Assembly: GCA_947471745.1 (NCBI GenBank)
Contig: CANJKZ010000768.1
Location: forward strand, 2,371,501-2,435,500
Length of the DNA stretch: 64,000 nucleotides
Direction of reading: 5' to 3'
Source: Closterium sp. Naga37s-1
Taxonomy: Eukaryota; Streptophyta; Zygnematophyceae; Desmidiales; Closteriaceae
The translations under genes and the position numbers were made by a program. Shown here in pieces: positions 11,205 to 21,600 of this stretch. The notes below the pieces were generated by a model. It did no database searches. It was not told where the DNA came from and saw nothing but the letters and a program-made list of their open reading frames with translations. Within the stretch, counting starts at the first letter, position 1, and every line of letters begins with the position of its first letter.

Positions 11205-12870
11205 ATGACCTGCTGTACCACGACGACGAAGATGACGTCGACCTGCCGGAGCTCGACCCTTACGTACATGCTGACCCCGAACACCGCTAGGACATCGCCA
11301 CGATGACGGTGAAGGAGGCGTTGGCGAGCTCGAAAGGCGAGGCGGTGAAGGCCGCCATGGAAGAGGTGGGCACATGGGAGCTGGTCGAACGCCCACGTGC
11401 GGTGAACATCATGAAGAACTGGTGGGTGTTGACGACCAAGTACCGCATCGACGACACCGTCGAGGGCGAGAAGGCAAGGCTGGTCGTGAAGGGCTTGACG
11501 CAGGTGTACGGCGCCGACTACGACGAGACGAACTCGCCGGTGAGCAGCTACGTCACGCTGAGGATCTTCCTCATCATCGTCGCCGTCCTCGACCTCAACA
11601 TGATGCAACTCGACATGAAGAACGCTTTCCTGCAGAGCAAGCTCGACCGAGTGCTGTACATGTACCAGCCGGACTACGTCGACGATGGGACCGGCCGGGT
11701 GTGTAAGCTGCTGAAGAGCCTCTACGGGCTGAAGCAGTCGCCGCTGCTGTGGTACAGGGCTCTCGACAGTGTGCTGCTGGGCGCTGGCTGGAAGAAGAGC
11801 CAGGTCGACCCAGCGCTCTACTTCAAGGCCGGCGACGACGAAGTGACCTGCTGGGTGCTGGTCTACGTCGACGACCTGCTCGCCACCAGCAGCAGCACCG
11901 CGATGCTGAAGGAGCTGAAGGAGCTGCAAGAGGCCGCCTTCAAGCTGCGGAAGATCTCGCTGGTGGTGAAGTACCTTGGGCTGGAGATCGTGCGCGACAG
12001 GCCGGCGAGGAAGCTGTGGCTGCACCAGCATAACTACGCCGACAAGCTGCGTAGGCGCTTCATCGACGAGGAGCAGGGCGGTCGAGCCCCGAAGACGTCG
12101 GTCTCGGTCGACGCCTACGCTGAGCTGACGTTCGACGACGACAAGGCGCAGGAGCGCGAGGAGGAGGAGTACCGGCAGAAGGTTGGCTCGCTGCAGTTCG
12201 CGGCGACGACGACGAGGCCGGACATCGCCTTCGCCTGCAGCAAGCTGAGGAGCAGCCTCACGGTGAGGAGCGACCTGCACTGGCGCGAGGTCGACCGCTG
12301 CCTCGCCTACCTCGACGACACCCGCGACATTGCCCTGGAGTTCGGCGGTGGACCAGAGTCGCTGGAGCTGATCTGCTATGTGGACGCCGACGACGCGGGC
12401 GACAAGCAGAACCGGACGAGCATGGGCGGCTACGTGTTCATCTTCAAGGGGGGCGCAGTCTCCTGGTCGAGCAAGCACATCAAGTGCGTGACTCTCTTCT
12501 TGGTCGAGTCGGAGTATGTCGCGGCCACTGACTCCGGCAAGGAGGGGCGTCGACTTCGCTTCCTCCTTGTAGAATTCAAGCTGCTCGACGCTGAGAAGCC
12601 GACCGTCCTCCGAGTGGACAACAAGGCGGCAATCACGGTCGCTGAGGGCTTGGGGGTGACGGGCAACTTCAAGCACATGGAGCGACGCTGCGCCTAGCTG
12701 CAGCACATGGTGAGGCGCGGAAAGTTCATGCTGAAGTACATCCTGACCACCGAGCAGCCGGCAGACTTCCTGACGAAGGCGCTGCATTTTCCGGCTTTCA
12801 ACCGGTGCTCTGTCGCCATCGGCCAAGTTCATCTGGCCGACGTCGGCGACGGTGACGATGATGTGCAGCA
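11205..12870 (+). pseudogene. copia-1 reverse transcriptase and RNase H
   Basis: A long frame, mostly intact. The RT blocks are NWWVLTTKYRID, ARLVVKGLTQVYGADYDET, MMQLDMKNAFLQSKL (catalytic Asp), LKQSPLLWY and the active site LVYVDDLLA. RNase H follows with CYVDADDAG, VESEYVAATDSGKEG and LRVDNKAAI. In-frame TAGs fall at about 11,288 (before the RT) and 12,695 (inside RNase H), with coding continuing to VHLADVGDGDDDVQQ and a stop at about 12,872. Family membership (Ty1/copia) is clear from the order protease-integrase-RT-RNase H. Confidence 0.88.
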
Positions 12871-12875
12871 GTAGG

Positions 12876-13875
12876 TGCCATGCCCTTCTGCATGGCTGGT
12901 GCAAGGACGACTTGCTGTGTTTGGAGTGCATGCCGAGGACAAGTCTTTTCCGTGGAGTACTGTCGTGTGGGCTGCGTGGCTCGCTTGGGCAACACCGACG
13001 ACTTGGTCGGATGTACAGGAGAAGCAGCCGACCGTTCACAGTGGAGAAGCTGCTCGACGGGATTCGTCGAGTTGCAAAGATCACTGTGGTGTTGCCGTCG
13101 ACCAGGGGTGCTCGACGGTAGCAGCTAACAGGGCTGGTCGACGGGTGGGTCATCGACCAGGAGGAGCAGTTCGACGAAGAGGTCGACGGAGTAGCCCATC
13201 GACCTGACAAGTGAGCAGCTGTCGACGAGGGGAGCTCGGCAACAACAACTGACAGTGCTGGTCGACGGAGGGGTCCGTCGACCAGGGTGTTGCTCGACGG
13301 GAGCTGTGGTCGACCAGAGGCACTTGGTGGTCGACCAGAGCACTTGGTGGTCGACCAGAGCACATGGTGGTGTCCAGGTCGACCAGGTAGCTTGCTCGAC
13401 GAGTTCTGCGGAGGCACGCGAACGTCGTCGAGGTCGCAGTGACGAAGGCGACTTCGAACTGGTATTCCGAAGTCGATGTGGCTCGTCAGGCGCAGACAAC
13501 AGCTGGCGGATGCACAACAATGCAAGTTGGGCCAATCGTCTGCGCACCTGCGAGCGTGCGCACTGCTGCCTTCTACGTGGAAACGCTGGACAGCCACTCT
13601 GCTGCAGCGTTAGCACGCCGTCGACCTGCTCTGCTGGCAGGTCACCCTTCTGCAGTGCTGGCGCGGCTCCTCTACGCAACGCTGGTAGGCGGTCGACCAA
13701 GCTGTGCCGGCGGTCTACCAGGCTAGCTGCAGTGTTGCTAGGTGCCTGATGTAGTCATTTTCTGTCACTGCTTGTTCAATCATTATGTAATGCAATCTTT
13801 GCCTAGTGGAACTCTTGCCGATTTCTCCCGTGAATGCACAAGTGCTAAGGAACTAAGCAAATCTACGATCACTCC
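12876..13875 (+). repeat. GTCGAC-rich repeat, right-hand copy beside copia-1
   Basis: It begins TGCCATG immediately after the copia-1 RNase H stop and runs about 1 kb, with many GTCGACC words. It contains three near-identical blocks GGTCGACCAGAGCACTTGG-like at 13,310-13,370. It matches the split left copy in order and in length (about 1.0 against 1.1 kb). A pair flanking one copia body in the same direction is what LTRs would look like. However, a better PPT-plus-LTR signature lies just downstream at 13,910-14,078, so the identity stays open. Confidence 0.6.
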
Positions 13876-13909
13876 TAGTAGTTGGCAGATGGCAGGGCAG
13901 GATGACAAC

Positions 13910-14078
13910 GAGGGGGAGCGGGTGAACATGTTAGCTAGCAACCACATTCTCATGTATTGAGTGTTTATGCACTCTGTAAAATCCTCATTGTGTGAGATGT
14001 GTAGTGTAGTATGTGTTTGACTGAACAAAGTGCCTAAAGATGGCCATCCATGAGGACCAAGGGGCGGCGTGTCTAACA
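13910..14078 (+). mobile_element. possible polypurine tract and short LTR at the 3' end of copia-1
   Basis: A purine run GAGGGGGAGCGGG (13,910-13,922) is followed directly by a segment that starts TGAACATGTTAG and ends CTAACA at 14,078 (156 bp, TG...CA). A GGGGGAG-type tract abutting TG is how the 3' LTR of a copia element normally begins. I find no second copy of this segment to the left of copia-1, so a 5' partner is not shown. Confidence 0.4.
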
Positions 14079-14752
14079 ATGTTTACAGCCATTTTGGGGG
14101 GTATAATTCAGTCATAGCTAAAGGCTCAGGTCCGTATTATATACCTCGGGGTGTACAACTTGAGGGGGGGGGGGGGGGAGGGGAGGCGGGGAGAGGGTGT
14201 GTGGGGGGGTTGGGGAAGGGGGTCTTATATTCAGATGATTACGGTATGACGCCAAAACAACCATTGGTATTCCATCGCGCACCGACGGGAAGAATTTTCT
14301 TCAAACACGTATGGTGAACGTGATACAGCGCGTTGTGGCGGTGGGTTCCGTGTGAGCTGCTGTGAATCCGGGAAAATCTTTGTTAAGAAAGATTTGGTTT
14401 CAGTATGGCTCTATCGTCACCCGGTCTAACCATGGAAAAAAAAAAAATTACACTGTTTTCCAAAGGGTAACAAAAAAAAAACTCTTTTTTAGAACGATCC
14501 GGTTATAATGCCTAGATCAGTGTAAGAAAAAAAAATATGGCAAAAAAGGGTAAAGGGTATCTTACCCTATTATTTTGGGCCCTGGTTCTACACTTGTCTA
14601 GACATTTTCCTATGGCTCAATATCAGTTGAAGAGTAATATATGCATTTAGAGACAGAACAGGCATGTATACCGTACCTACCTAACCACTAAACAAAGACA
14701 TGGATTTGTAGTTCCGAGCTAGATAGCACAAATGAAGTCGATATGTCCAAAC
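14079..14752. other. intergenic, no gene seen
   Basis: Contains a G-run (about 14,163-14,178), several A-runs (about 14,430-14,560) and AT-rich single-copy-looking DNA. I see no coding frame, element ends or RNA gene. Confidence 0.5.
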
Positions 14753-15646
14753 TTAGGACTCTCCGGTTGGCTTTGATTGCAGCCAGTTCTTGATGCTATC
14801 ACTTAATATGAATAAGATTACACCAGCATGTGAGCCATGGGATCTCTCAGACTCCTTCCCACCGTCTTCAGAAACATTCAGGTTTTTGTTGATTGAACTC
14901 TCTGCTTTCACGACACTCTCCCACTCATCCTCCTTGTCGGGACAGTGCTTGGCAATGAGGGCACTGAGGCGGTATGCCACATCCTTCATGGTGGGTCGCC
15001 GTGTGCCGGGAGACTTGATGCAGTCCAGAGCCAGGCCTGCAAAGTCCACTTAGCCTCCTCGCTTGCCACTCCCTCAGCTCTTCTAGCTCATACGCCTCCA
15101 CCAGCTTCATAGCCTGGAGGGCATGCCCGCAAGGAAGGGTGATGATGGGAGAGGCGGTGCTAAGCAGCATGATAAGCAGGAAAGGCGCTGGAAGGCAGCA
15201 TGACAGAAGGAAAGGCAGTGAAAACTAACATGCAAGGGAACTAAGGATAATGTGCGGCCATAGAATAATGAGGTCAGATACAGATTTGAGATTTCACAAT
15301 TTTTTTTTTCGTATTATTTTTTCTTGGCAGTTCAAAACTTGACGAGCATATCCATATGCTGATATGCGTTGTATGCGTTTCCGTGTTGACTCGGGGCGGC
15401 TTTCCACTCAGCAACTCAAGAAGCACAATTCCAAAGCTGTAAGCAATCAAGCATTGGGGAAAGAGGAATAAACATGGCAGAAGATGGAGAGAGGCACAGG
15501 GTACAAGCATTGAACATAACCTGGAAGATGAACAAACTGAGGTGCACAGGGTACAACGTGTGTGCAAAGGAACGAGCTTGCATGCTAACCTGGACACATC
15601 ATTCTTGGCTGTGATGACGTTGGTGCGGTTGTAATCCGGATCCACT
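14753..15646 (-). pseudogene. LRR-RLK copy D: last three kinase exons only
   Basis: Minus strand. Exon 15,592-15,646 encodes the activation-segment end (VDPDYNRTNVITAKND) and ends with a GTTAGC donor. Exon about 15,342-15,430 encodes FGIVLLELLSGKPPRV. Exon about 15,115-14,753 encodes MKLVEAYELEELRE... and TRRPTMKDVAYRLSALIAKHC. These equal exons of copy B at 50,500-50,776, 50,261-50,345 and 49,627-50,022. It is dead: the donor after the middle exon reads AT where copy B has GT, a deletion removes the segment equal to DSKMPA and shifts the frame, and everything upstream is absent, cut off at 15,647 where an unrelated LRR fragment begins. Confidence 0.8.
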
Positions 15647-15651
15647 TACGG

Positions 15652-16025
15652 TAGCTCGGAGTGCCGCCTCCACCTCGCCTTCTGCTCCTCCCTCTCGGAC
15701 CTCCCCCTACGCCTCTCCTCCCTCCCGCTCCATCAACCTCCAAGAGTGCATCTCCCTCACCTCCCTCCCCCCCTCCCTCTCCCCATTCGCCCGCCTGGAA
15801 GGGCTTTACCTCAAGGGGTGTATCCAGTCGATAAGCCTTCCGACCGACATCGGATATTTGCCGAGGCTAAGGGAGTTGGAATTGAGGGATTGTGAGGCGT
15901 TGCTGGAGCTGCCTGGGTCGATCAGTCACCTTACGGGGCTCAAATGACTGGATATATTTGGGTGTAGACGTCTAGATAAGGACTCGGTCCCTGCAAGGAT
16001 AAGCCAAGCCACGATATATCGGAGC
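15652..16025 (+). pseudogene. LRR fragment of the disease-resistance (NLR-like) style
   Basis: The translation shows repeats of the type LxLxxCxxLxxLPxxLxxLxxL: LHLAFCSSLSDLPLRLSSL, then after a frameshift near 15,735 LQECISLTSLPPSL, GLYLKGC, SLPTDIGYLPRLRELELRDC and LLELPGSISHLTGLK, a TGA stop at about 15,946, and LDIFGCRRLDKDSV. The Cys-containing, irregular repeat differs from the 24-residue RLK repeats elsewhere in the window and resembles plant NLR leucine-rich repeats. It has no NB-ARC domain and no start, and it carries a frameshift and a stop. It abuts RLK copy D directly. Confidence 0.65.
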
Positions 16026-16713
16026 TAGGTTGCTTGGGCTTGTGCTGAAGTCAGGCTAAACAAGTTATGCTAACATGCAAACACATAGGCTGTGGCATTG
16101 AGCAGTAGTCATAATTATGTGAGTTAGTAGGTGAAATTTGAATCTGCAATCCAATAGATGCAGTTTGTTTATTAATTTAAGAAACTATGCTTCCATGCAT
16201 CAGCAGTGCACTGCAGCACGTACATTGCTGCAAGGTGCCACGTGATTTGTGGACTGACCCACTGCTGCGTTTGGCAGTTGGTGGGCAGGGCAGAGCTGGT
16301 TGCGTATTGTAATATGTATGCTCATGCATTTCTATGTTTGACCGAATGTGTATCTAAATACGGGTTTTCGTGACCCACACAATCAGAGCTCCTTCAAACG
16401 GAAACACCGACCTGAGTGGGAGAGCACGTTATCGACTGCCTGGTAACCCCAAGTTGTGTGCTAGCTCAACGCGATTCCAAATGCCGGCTCTTGTTCCTGA
16501 TACCCCTGTCCACATACCACACGCTTCGAGCTGACCACCTGACCTAACCTAATCTTGAGAGGCTCTGGCATTACGGTGTTTATCCCTCCCTCTCAAGAAT
16601 CCATCACTCCAATGGTTTACATACTGGCCGTATCCGTTACCAGTTTGTTTAATTATGGTTTGCTAGTCACACGGCACATAGTAACGACAATTGCTATTAT
16701 ACAAGCCTGAATC
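16026..16713. other. intergenic, no gene seen
   Basis: Mostly non-repetitive AT-balanced DNA upstream of RLK copy A. No open frame with protein character, no inverted repeat and no RNA gene noticed. It may hold the promoter of copy A, but I see no motif that I can defend. Confidence 0.4.
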
Positions 16714-17027
16714 ATGCGCAGTACCATGCCTAAATTTCGTTCTCACCGGCCTGTCGCGCGGCCACGCTGCTCGGCAAATGTCGCTGCTTGCATTCTCCTC
16801 TCGGTGGCCCTCGCGCTCACTGCCGCCGGCGCCGCTGCGTGCTCCGTTTCCAGCGGCGCCGCTAATCGCCCACCGCCGCGCCGAGATGCCCCACGTCCGT
16901 CCAAACAACGCGTGCTGTCTCGCGCTCGGCCCAGCCGCGCCCAACGCTCTCTTTTAAAGCTCGCCGCTACCGGCGGCGCTGCCGGGGCCGACGCGAGCGC
17001 TGAAATCGTTCTTGGAAACTCGCAATG
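16714..17027 (+). CDS. RLK copy A, candidate first exon (signal peptide)
   Basis: The frame starts MRSTMPKFRSHRPVARPR, a basic N-terminus, followed by a hydrophobic run (ANVAACILLSVALALTAAG) and small residues suited to signal-peptidase cleavage. A receptor kinase needs such a leader. A GTGAGT donor follows at 17,028; using it joins T to TG at the acceptor before the LRR N-cap exon (17,781) and keeps frame (…NSQ-L-KVLLQL). The region after the leader is Arg/Pro/Ala-rich. It is inferred rather than proven: an ATG at 16,726 is an equal start, and nothing upstream confirms a promoter. Confidence 0.45.
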
Positions 17028-17351
17028 TGAGTCGGTCTCTACAGCCCAGGCTCTCAGGCGCGGTTCCTCACACTGAGAGCTCAGCGCCCTTCCTCACACT
17101 GAGAGCAGCGCCCTTCCTCACGGGATATCATCCTCCCATTTCGAATGGGATCCGGACTCAGAGCTCCTCTTCTCATGAGCAGAGAGAGTATAACACCTCG
17201 CTAACCACTGGGTCAAAACGAGGGTGTTATTTTGGCGCAGTGGAATGCCATTAACACTAGCCACACCAGCCCACAGGCGTTACAGAGAGAATCCGACGTC
17301 AAAGTGCGGGCTTCTCTTCAAGTGCGACGTCACCGACCCAGCCCAGGCGCA

Positions 17352-17450
17352 CGTGCCGGCACTGAGGTAGATGTGCCGTCAAAGTGACTTATGAGTCGAC
17401 TCAAAAGTCACCTCGCACATGCCCGGCACTGAGGTAGACGTGCCGTCAAA
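17352..17450. repeat. Palindrome between two 30-bp direct repeats
   Basis: The segment CCGGCACTGAGGTAGATGTG... (about 30 bp) occurs twice, at about 17,352-17,382 and 17,420-17,450, with one or two differences. Between the copies lies GTGACTTATGAGTCGACTC followed by AAAAGTCACCTCG. This matches the 26-bp palindrome at the inner ends of the Penelope-like element's arms (37,511-37,536) with one mismatch, including its CACCTCG flank. It may be a minimal relic of that element or a palindrome that provoked duplication. Confidence 0.7.
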
Positions 17451-17501
17451 GCCCCCCGCCCTTTTTTGCTACAGTAAATGTGCTCCCATTGTTGTGCCGT
17501 C

Positions 17502-17901
17502 AGTGAAGGTGCTGTTGCAGCTGAAGGCGGCGTGGGGCGTTTGGGCGGGTAGCTGCACTTTCACCACTGCGTGCCCCCCCCCCCCCCTTCCACCCACTCC
17601 CAGTTGCATGAATGTGCCCCAATCTCCCGTTTGCACCGCCAGTGAAGGCACTGCTGCAACTGAAGGCGCCGTGGGGCATCTGGGCAGGCAACAGCAACGC
17701 CACCACGACGTGCCTCTCCCCCCCCTCTTCCCAACCCCCTCCCCCCTCTCCCCTCCCAATTGCATTCCCTGTACCGGCAGTGAAGGTGCTGCTGCAGCTG
17801 AATGCGGAGTGGGGCGTTTGGCCGAACAAAAGCAACGCCACCACGGCGTGCTCTGCATGGGAGGGCGTCACCTGCAGCCCCAAAGGGCTCGTCGTTGCCC
17901 T
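17502..17901 (+). CDS. RLK copy A, LRR N-cap exon with two extra tandem copies upstream
   Basis: Three head-to-tail units of about 140 bp start at 17,502, 17,642 and 17,781, each as CAG followed by TGAAGG. They encode VKVLLQLKAAWGVWAG, VKALLQLKAPWGIWAG and VKVLLQLNAEWGVWPN. Each is preceded by a pyrimidine-rich stretch, so each carries a usable acceptor. Only the third continues into a complete N-cap (CSAWEGVTCSPKGLVVAL) and a donor at 17,902; units 1 and 2 run into C-rich intron-like DNA. The paired Cys and WxGVxC pattern is that of the plant LRR N-terminal domain. The exon ends in phase 2, like the LRR exons after it. Confidence 0.7.
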
Positions 17902-18291
17902 GTGAGTCTCGTTGCCCTGTGAGTCTCATGCCAAAACATTGCCCTGTGAGTCTCATTGCCCTGTGAGTCTCGTTGCCCTGTGAGTCTCGTTGCCCTGTGA
18001 GTCTCGTTGCCCTGTGACTCACATTGCCTTGTGACTCTCATTGCCTTGTGACTCTCATTGCCTTGTGACTCTCATTGCCTTGTGACTCTCATTGCCCTGT
18101 GACTCTCATTGCCTTGTGACTCTCATTGCCCTGTGACTCTCATTGCCTTGTGACTCTCATTGCCCTGTGACTCTCATTGCCTTGTGACTCTCATTGCCTT
18201 GTGACTCTCATTGCCTTGTGACTCTCATTGCCTTGTGACTCTCATTGCCTTGTGACTCTCATTGCCTTGTGACTCTCATTGCCGCCCCTCA
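17888..18291 (+). repeat. 17-bp minisatellite built on a 5' splice donor, about 22 copies
   Basis: The last exon bases and donor of the N-cap exon (GTTGCCCTGTGAGTCTC) are repeated head-to-tail. The first six copies keep GTGAGT; about sixteen later ones read ATTGCCTTGTGACTCTC, which still starts with GT. Counting GTGAG plus GTGAC gives 22. Because the unit spans exon end and donor, every copy offers an alternative 5' splice site. It lies at the start of intron 2 of copy A. Confidence 0.85.
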
Positions 18292-18667
18292 CTGCCCTCG
18301 GTGTCCGTTGCCCTAATTGCCCCTCATTGCTCTGATTGCCTGTCCCAGCATCTCGAACAACCCCTCGTTCTTCACCCCTATTGGCCTTTGGGCTCCGTTG
18401 CCCCACCTGTGTATCACAGTGTATCACACTTCCAATGGCTGCTCCGCTTGCAACAATCATATCTATTAAATGGGATGAATTCCACTGTGTGTGGAGCATG
18501 GAGGGAGTCGCAATCGGAACGGGGAGGGGAATGGGTTGAAAGTGGAGGATGTGGGGTGGCGGGATGGGGGGGGGACTGGATGCTGGGGAAGGGATCTGGG
18601 GTGGGAGGTGGGGGGGGAATGGGAGCTGGTATGGCGTGTGTGCATGCATGCGTGTGTTGGCTGGCAG

Positions 18668-21600
18668 GGATGCAAAGAATTTCGTGCATGTGGATCCTCC
18701 CCCCACTGGCTCCATACCTGCCTCCATCACTGCTCTCGCCACTCTGCAATATCTGTCCGTCACCACCCACCCACCCTCTTCCTCCCACCATGCCCTTCGT
18801 TTCCCATGCACCAGCCTCGTTATGCTCTGTCCTTCCATCTCGTCCACGCCACAACTGACCATACCCTCAGTCTTGCCCATGCATGCCTCCCTTGTGCACT
18901 AGCCGGACACAAGCTGTAACCTTTCTAGTGCCGTATACCTCCAGGCGCCATTCTATCTTTCTGTTGCCTTCTCCACTCTTGTTCTCTTGACTTCTCCACT
19001 GTGGTTCCCGCACTCCCATCCCACCACAGTGATCTGACCAACAACATAGATTTGGAGGGGCCCATTCCATCCCTCGCCAGTCTCACTGACCTCACCTACC
19101 TGTTAGTGCTGCTCTTCCATAGATCCAACCCAAACCATGGCGGCTTATTGATGGACTAGGCTTAACCAGTGTGCCCAATCAACCCTTCACTCCTCTTCAT
19201 GCCCTAATCCTGCGCTTGCTAGCTCGATCCCTGCTCCGAACCTAATACATTTTTTTTTTTTTTTTTTTCACCTAAACCCTACACTTTATGTGTGTGGCAT
19301 GTGTTCCAACTTCCCTTTGAATGTGCCACGTGAACCCTGCATGCGTTTAATTGCTGCATGCATGCGACATGTGTGTGCGCTCAGTGCTATTGGAAGGGAT
19401 GGCAGCAGCAGGCCGACTGGCACTCTGGACGAACTGTCTTGGCTCTCCTCCCTCACCAACATGCAAACACTGTATGCCCCGCAAACTCTGCATGCCTAGC
19501 AATACAAACAGTGCATGCCTAGCAATACAAACAGTGCATGCCTTGCAATGCAAACACTGTATGCGGCAAAAATTGCATGTATTGCCAACAGTACATGCCT
19601 TGCAAACACTGTTCTCCATACAAGCATGCTGGGCCTACAAGCATGCTGGGCCTGCAAGCAATCAATGTGTCTCTCTGCCTTTTCAATTTGTGACTCAGCC
19701 ACACTGGCTGCCACATCGCTCCACCATGCCGTGCAGAAATCCCCATGCCACTATCCTACAACCCCCATGGCTTCTCCCATACTTCGCTTCCCTCTCATCA
19801 CCCAGGAGTCTAGTGAACTTGGCATTCACAGGGGACATTTCCTCCCTGCAAATTCTTTCTCACCTGAGTAGCCTTCAGCAGCTGTAAGCATTACTGCCAT
19901 ACAAGTATGTACTGTGGTGGCCTCCTGTTCCTATTCTTAATCTGCATGTCAACATGTAAGTTGGTCCATGCTAGCTCGCAATTGGCAATGGTAGTTCGCT
20001 TATTTCTGCTGATTCCGTGTGCATGGGCGCAGGGTGCTTTCTTATCTCAACAACGCCACAGGAGAGATACCCAGAGAGATTCAATACCTGATTGCCCTCA
20101 CTACACTGTAAGCTCCACTCAAGTCCAATGGGACAGGACAGGTAAAGCAAGTTTATTAATGTGCACAATTAACACGTCTCCATTCTCTTGCCGGCATGTC
20201 TGCAGCTAGACATGAGCAAATGGCGAACACTAACATGTTTGCCACGATTCCAACGAACACCGAAGGTTGGCGAACCGAACCCGTTCGGTTTGCCACGAAC
20301 CCATTTTCTGAAATAGGCGTTCGTGTGTTCGTGGTTACTGGCGAACACTTAAGGTTTGCCACGAACCCCTTAGACGTTTGAGGAGAACTCGCTGAAACAA
20401 GGGCGAAATGCTTCAAACTCCTTAATAACTTAGAGTAGGCACTATTTAAGGATAGCGTAGTGGCTGTTTGCCAAAATTGAACCGTATAACTAGAAAACGC
20501 TCTACAATGTCGACCAAAGACGCATTATCTGAACCTTAATCAAGTCATTTCCTTAGTAACCAACTACCCTAGACCGTAATGCTCTAATTCATGTGTTTCC
20601 ATGGCAACTTTGTGTAGGGAGGGAATAACAATGGCGGATCTGCTCATTCAAGCTCGATTTGAGCTCAAATGACGAGTTTGTTCACTACAGACCCATAGGG
20701 TTCGCGGCAAACTTGTTTCAAGGGCGAACGCACGTTCGCCCTATGTCCCACGAACGCGACGAACATCACGAACGCGTTTGTGACGAACCGAACAGGGGTT
20801 CGCGATTTTGCTCAAGCCTATCTGCAGCTCTGTTGGCTTATTCGTGACAATCGCTTGCTTTCTTCCTTGCGGGAACATATTGTAGACAGGACATGCTCTT
20901 GCCTCCATCCCTGCTGCAGGGATCTCTCCTACCTTCGTGCCGTGGAGTTTCCCGGTTGGGTCACTCAACTCTCCAAACTTCAGTATCTGTGAGCTCCTCC
21001 TGCTTTAATCTCGTTCTCCACCATTGTCACACACCACATTCCCCACGAGGCTAAGGAGAGCCACATGTGCAAAGGTTGCGATTGGGCTTGTCTCAGTGTG
21101 CTGACTCTTGTCGGAGATTTCTTGTGAGCAGGAACCTGAATACAGACGAGCCTCACCGGCAGGGACGATTGCTGAATGACGACATCTCTCACCTCACAGC
21201 ACTCAGCAGCTTGTGAGTTAGTGCGTTTGGGTGTGCAGCGAGCATGCTTTCTTAGGTGTGGCTCATGGGCTCTTATTTTTAGATGGAACTTTATAAAGGC
21301 TTAGGTTTTCAATCTAATTGTAAGGTTTTTTTTTTGCATTCCTTACCGCGTACGTCAACATCGCGTACAGCAGCAGCCGTTGTTCGCCCGTTACTGCTAA
21401 CGAGGCTTCGCCAACATTCGCGGGCACTATTCACCAAGCCTTGCACCGCCGGACCGGCCTACTCTTCGGAAATAGCCCAAGCCTCGATGCCAGCATCGCA
21501 TTAGCTAGCTCGCACGCACTGCGTTACATTTCATGTTCGCACATAACTATTCGCTCATGCCTTCAATGACATGTACAATTGAGTTTGTAGAAGTGACATG

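Noticed and set aside
9702-12697. TAG read as an amino acid (alternative genetic code)
   Set aside because: Frameshifts and a TAA also occur, and neighbouring intact frames use ordinary stops. Methylation-linked decay explains TAG better.
11165-13597. 810-residue open frame on the minus strand
   Set aside because: It is the antisense of the copia-1 RT/RNase H and the GTCGAC-rich repeat. GC-rich codon use keeps the reverse strand open, and it shows no domain.
17469-17858. minus-strand frames over the N-cap triplication
   Set aside because: They are antisense shadows. The + strand carries the LRR N-cap pattern, acceptors and a donor.
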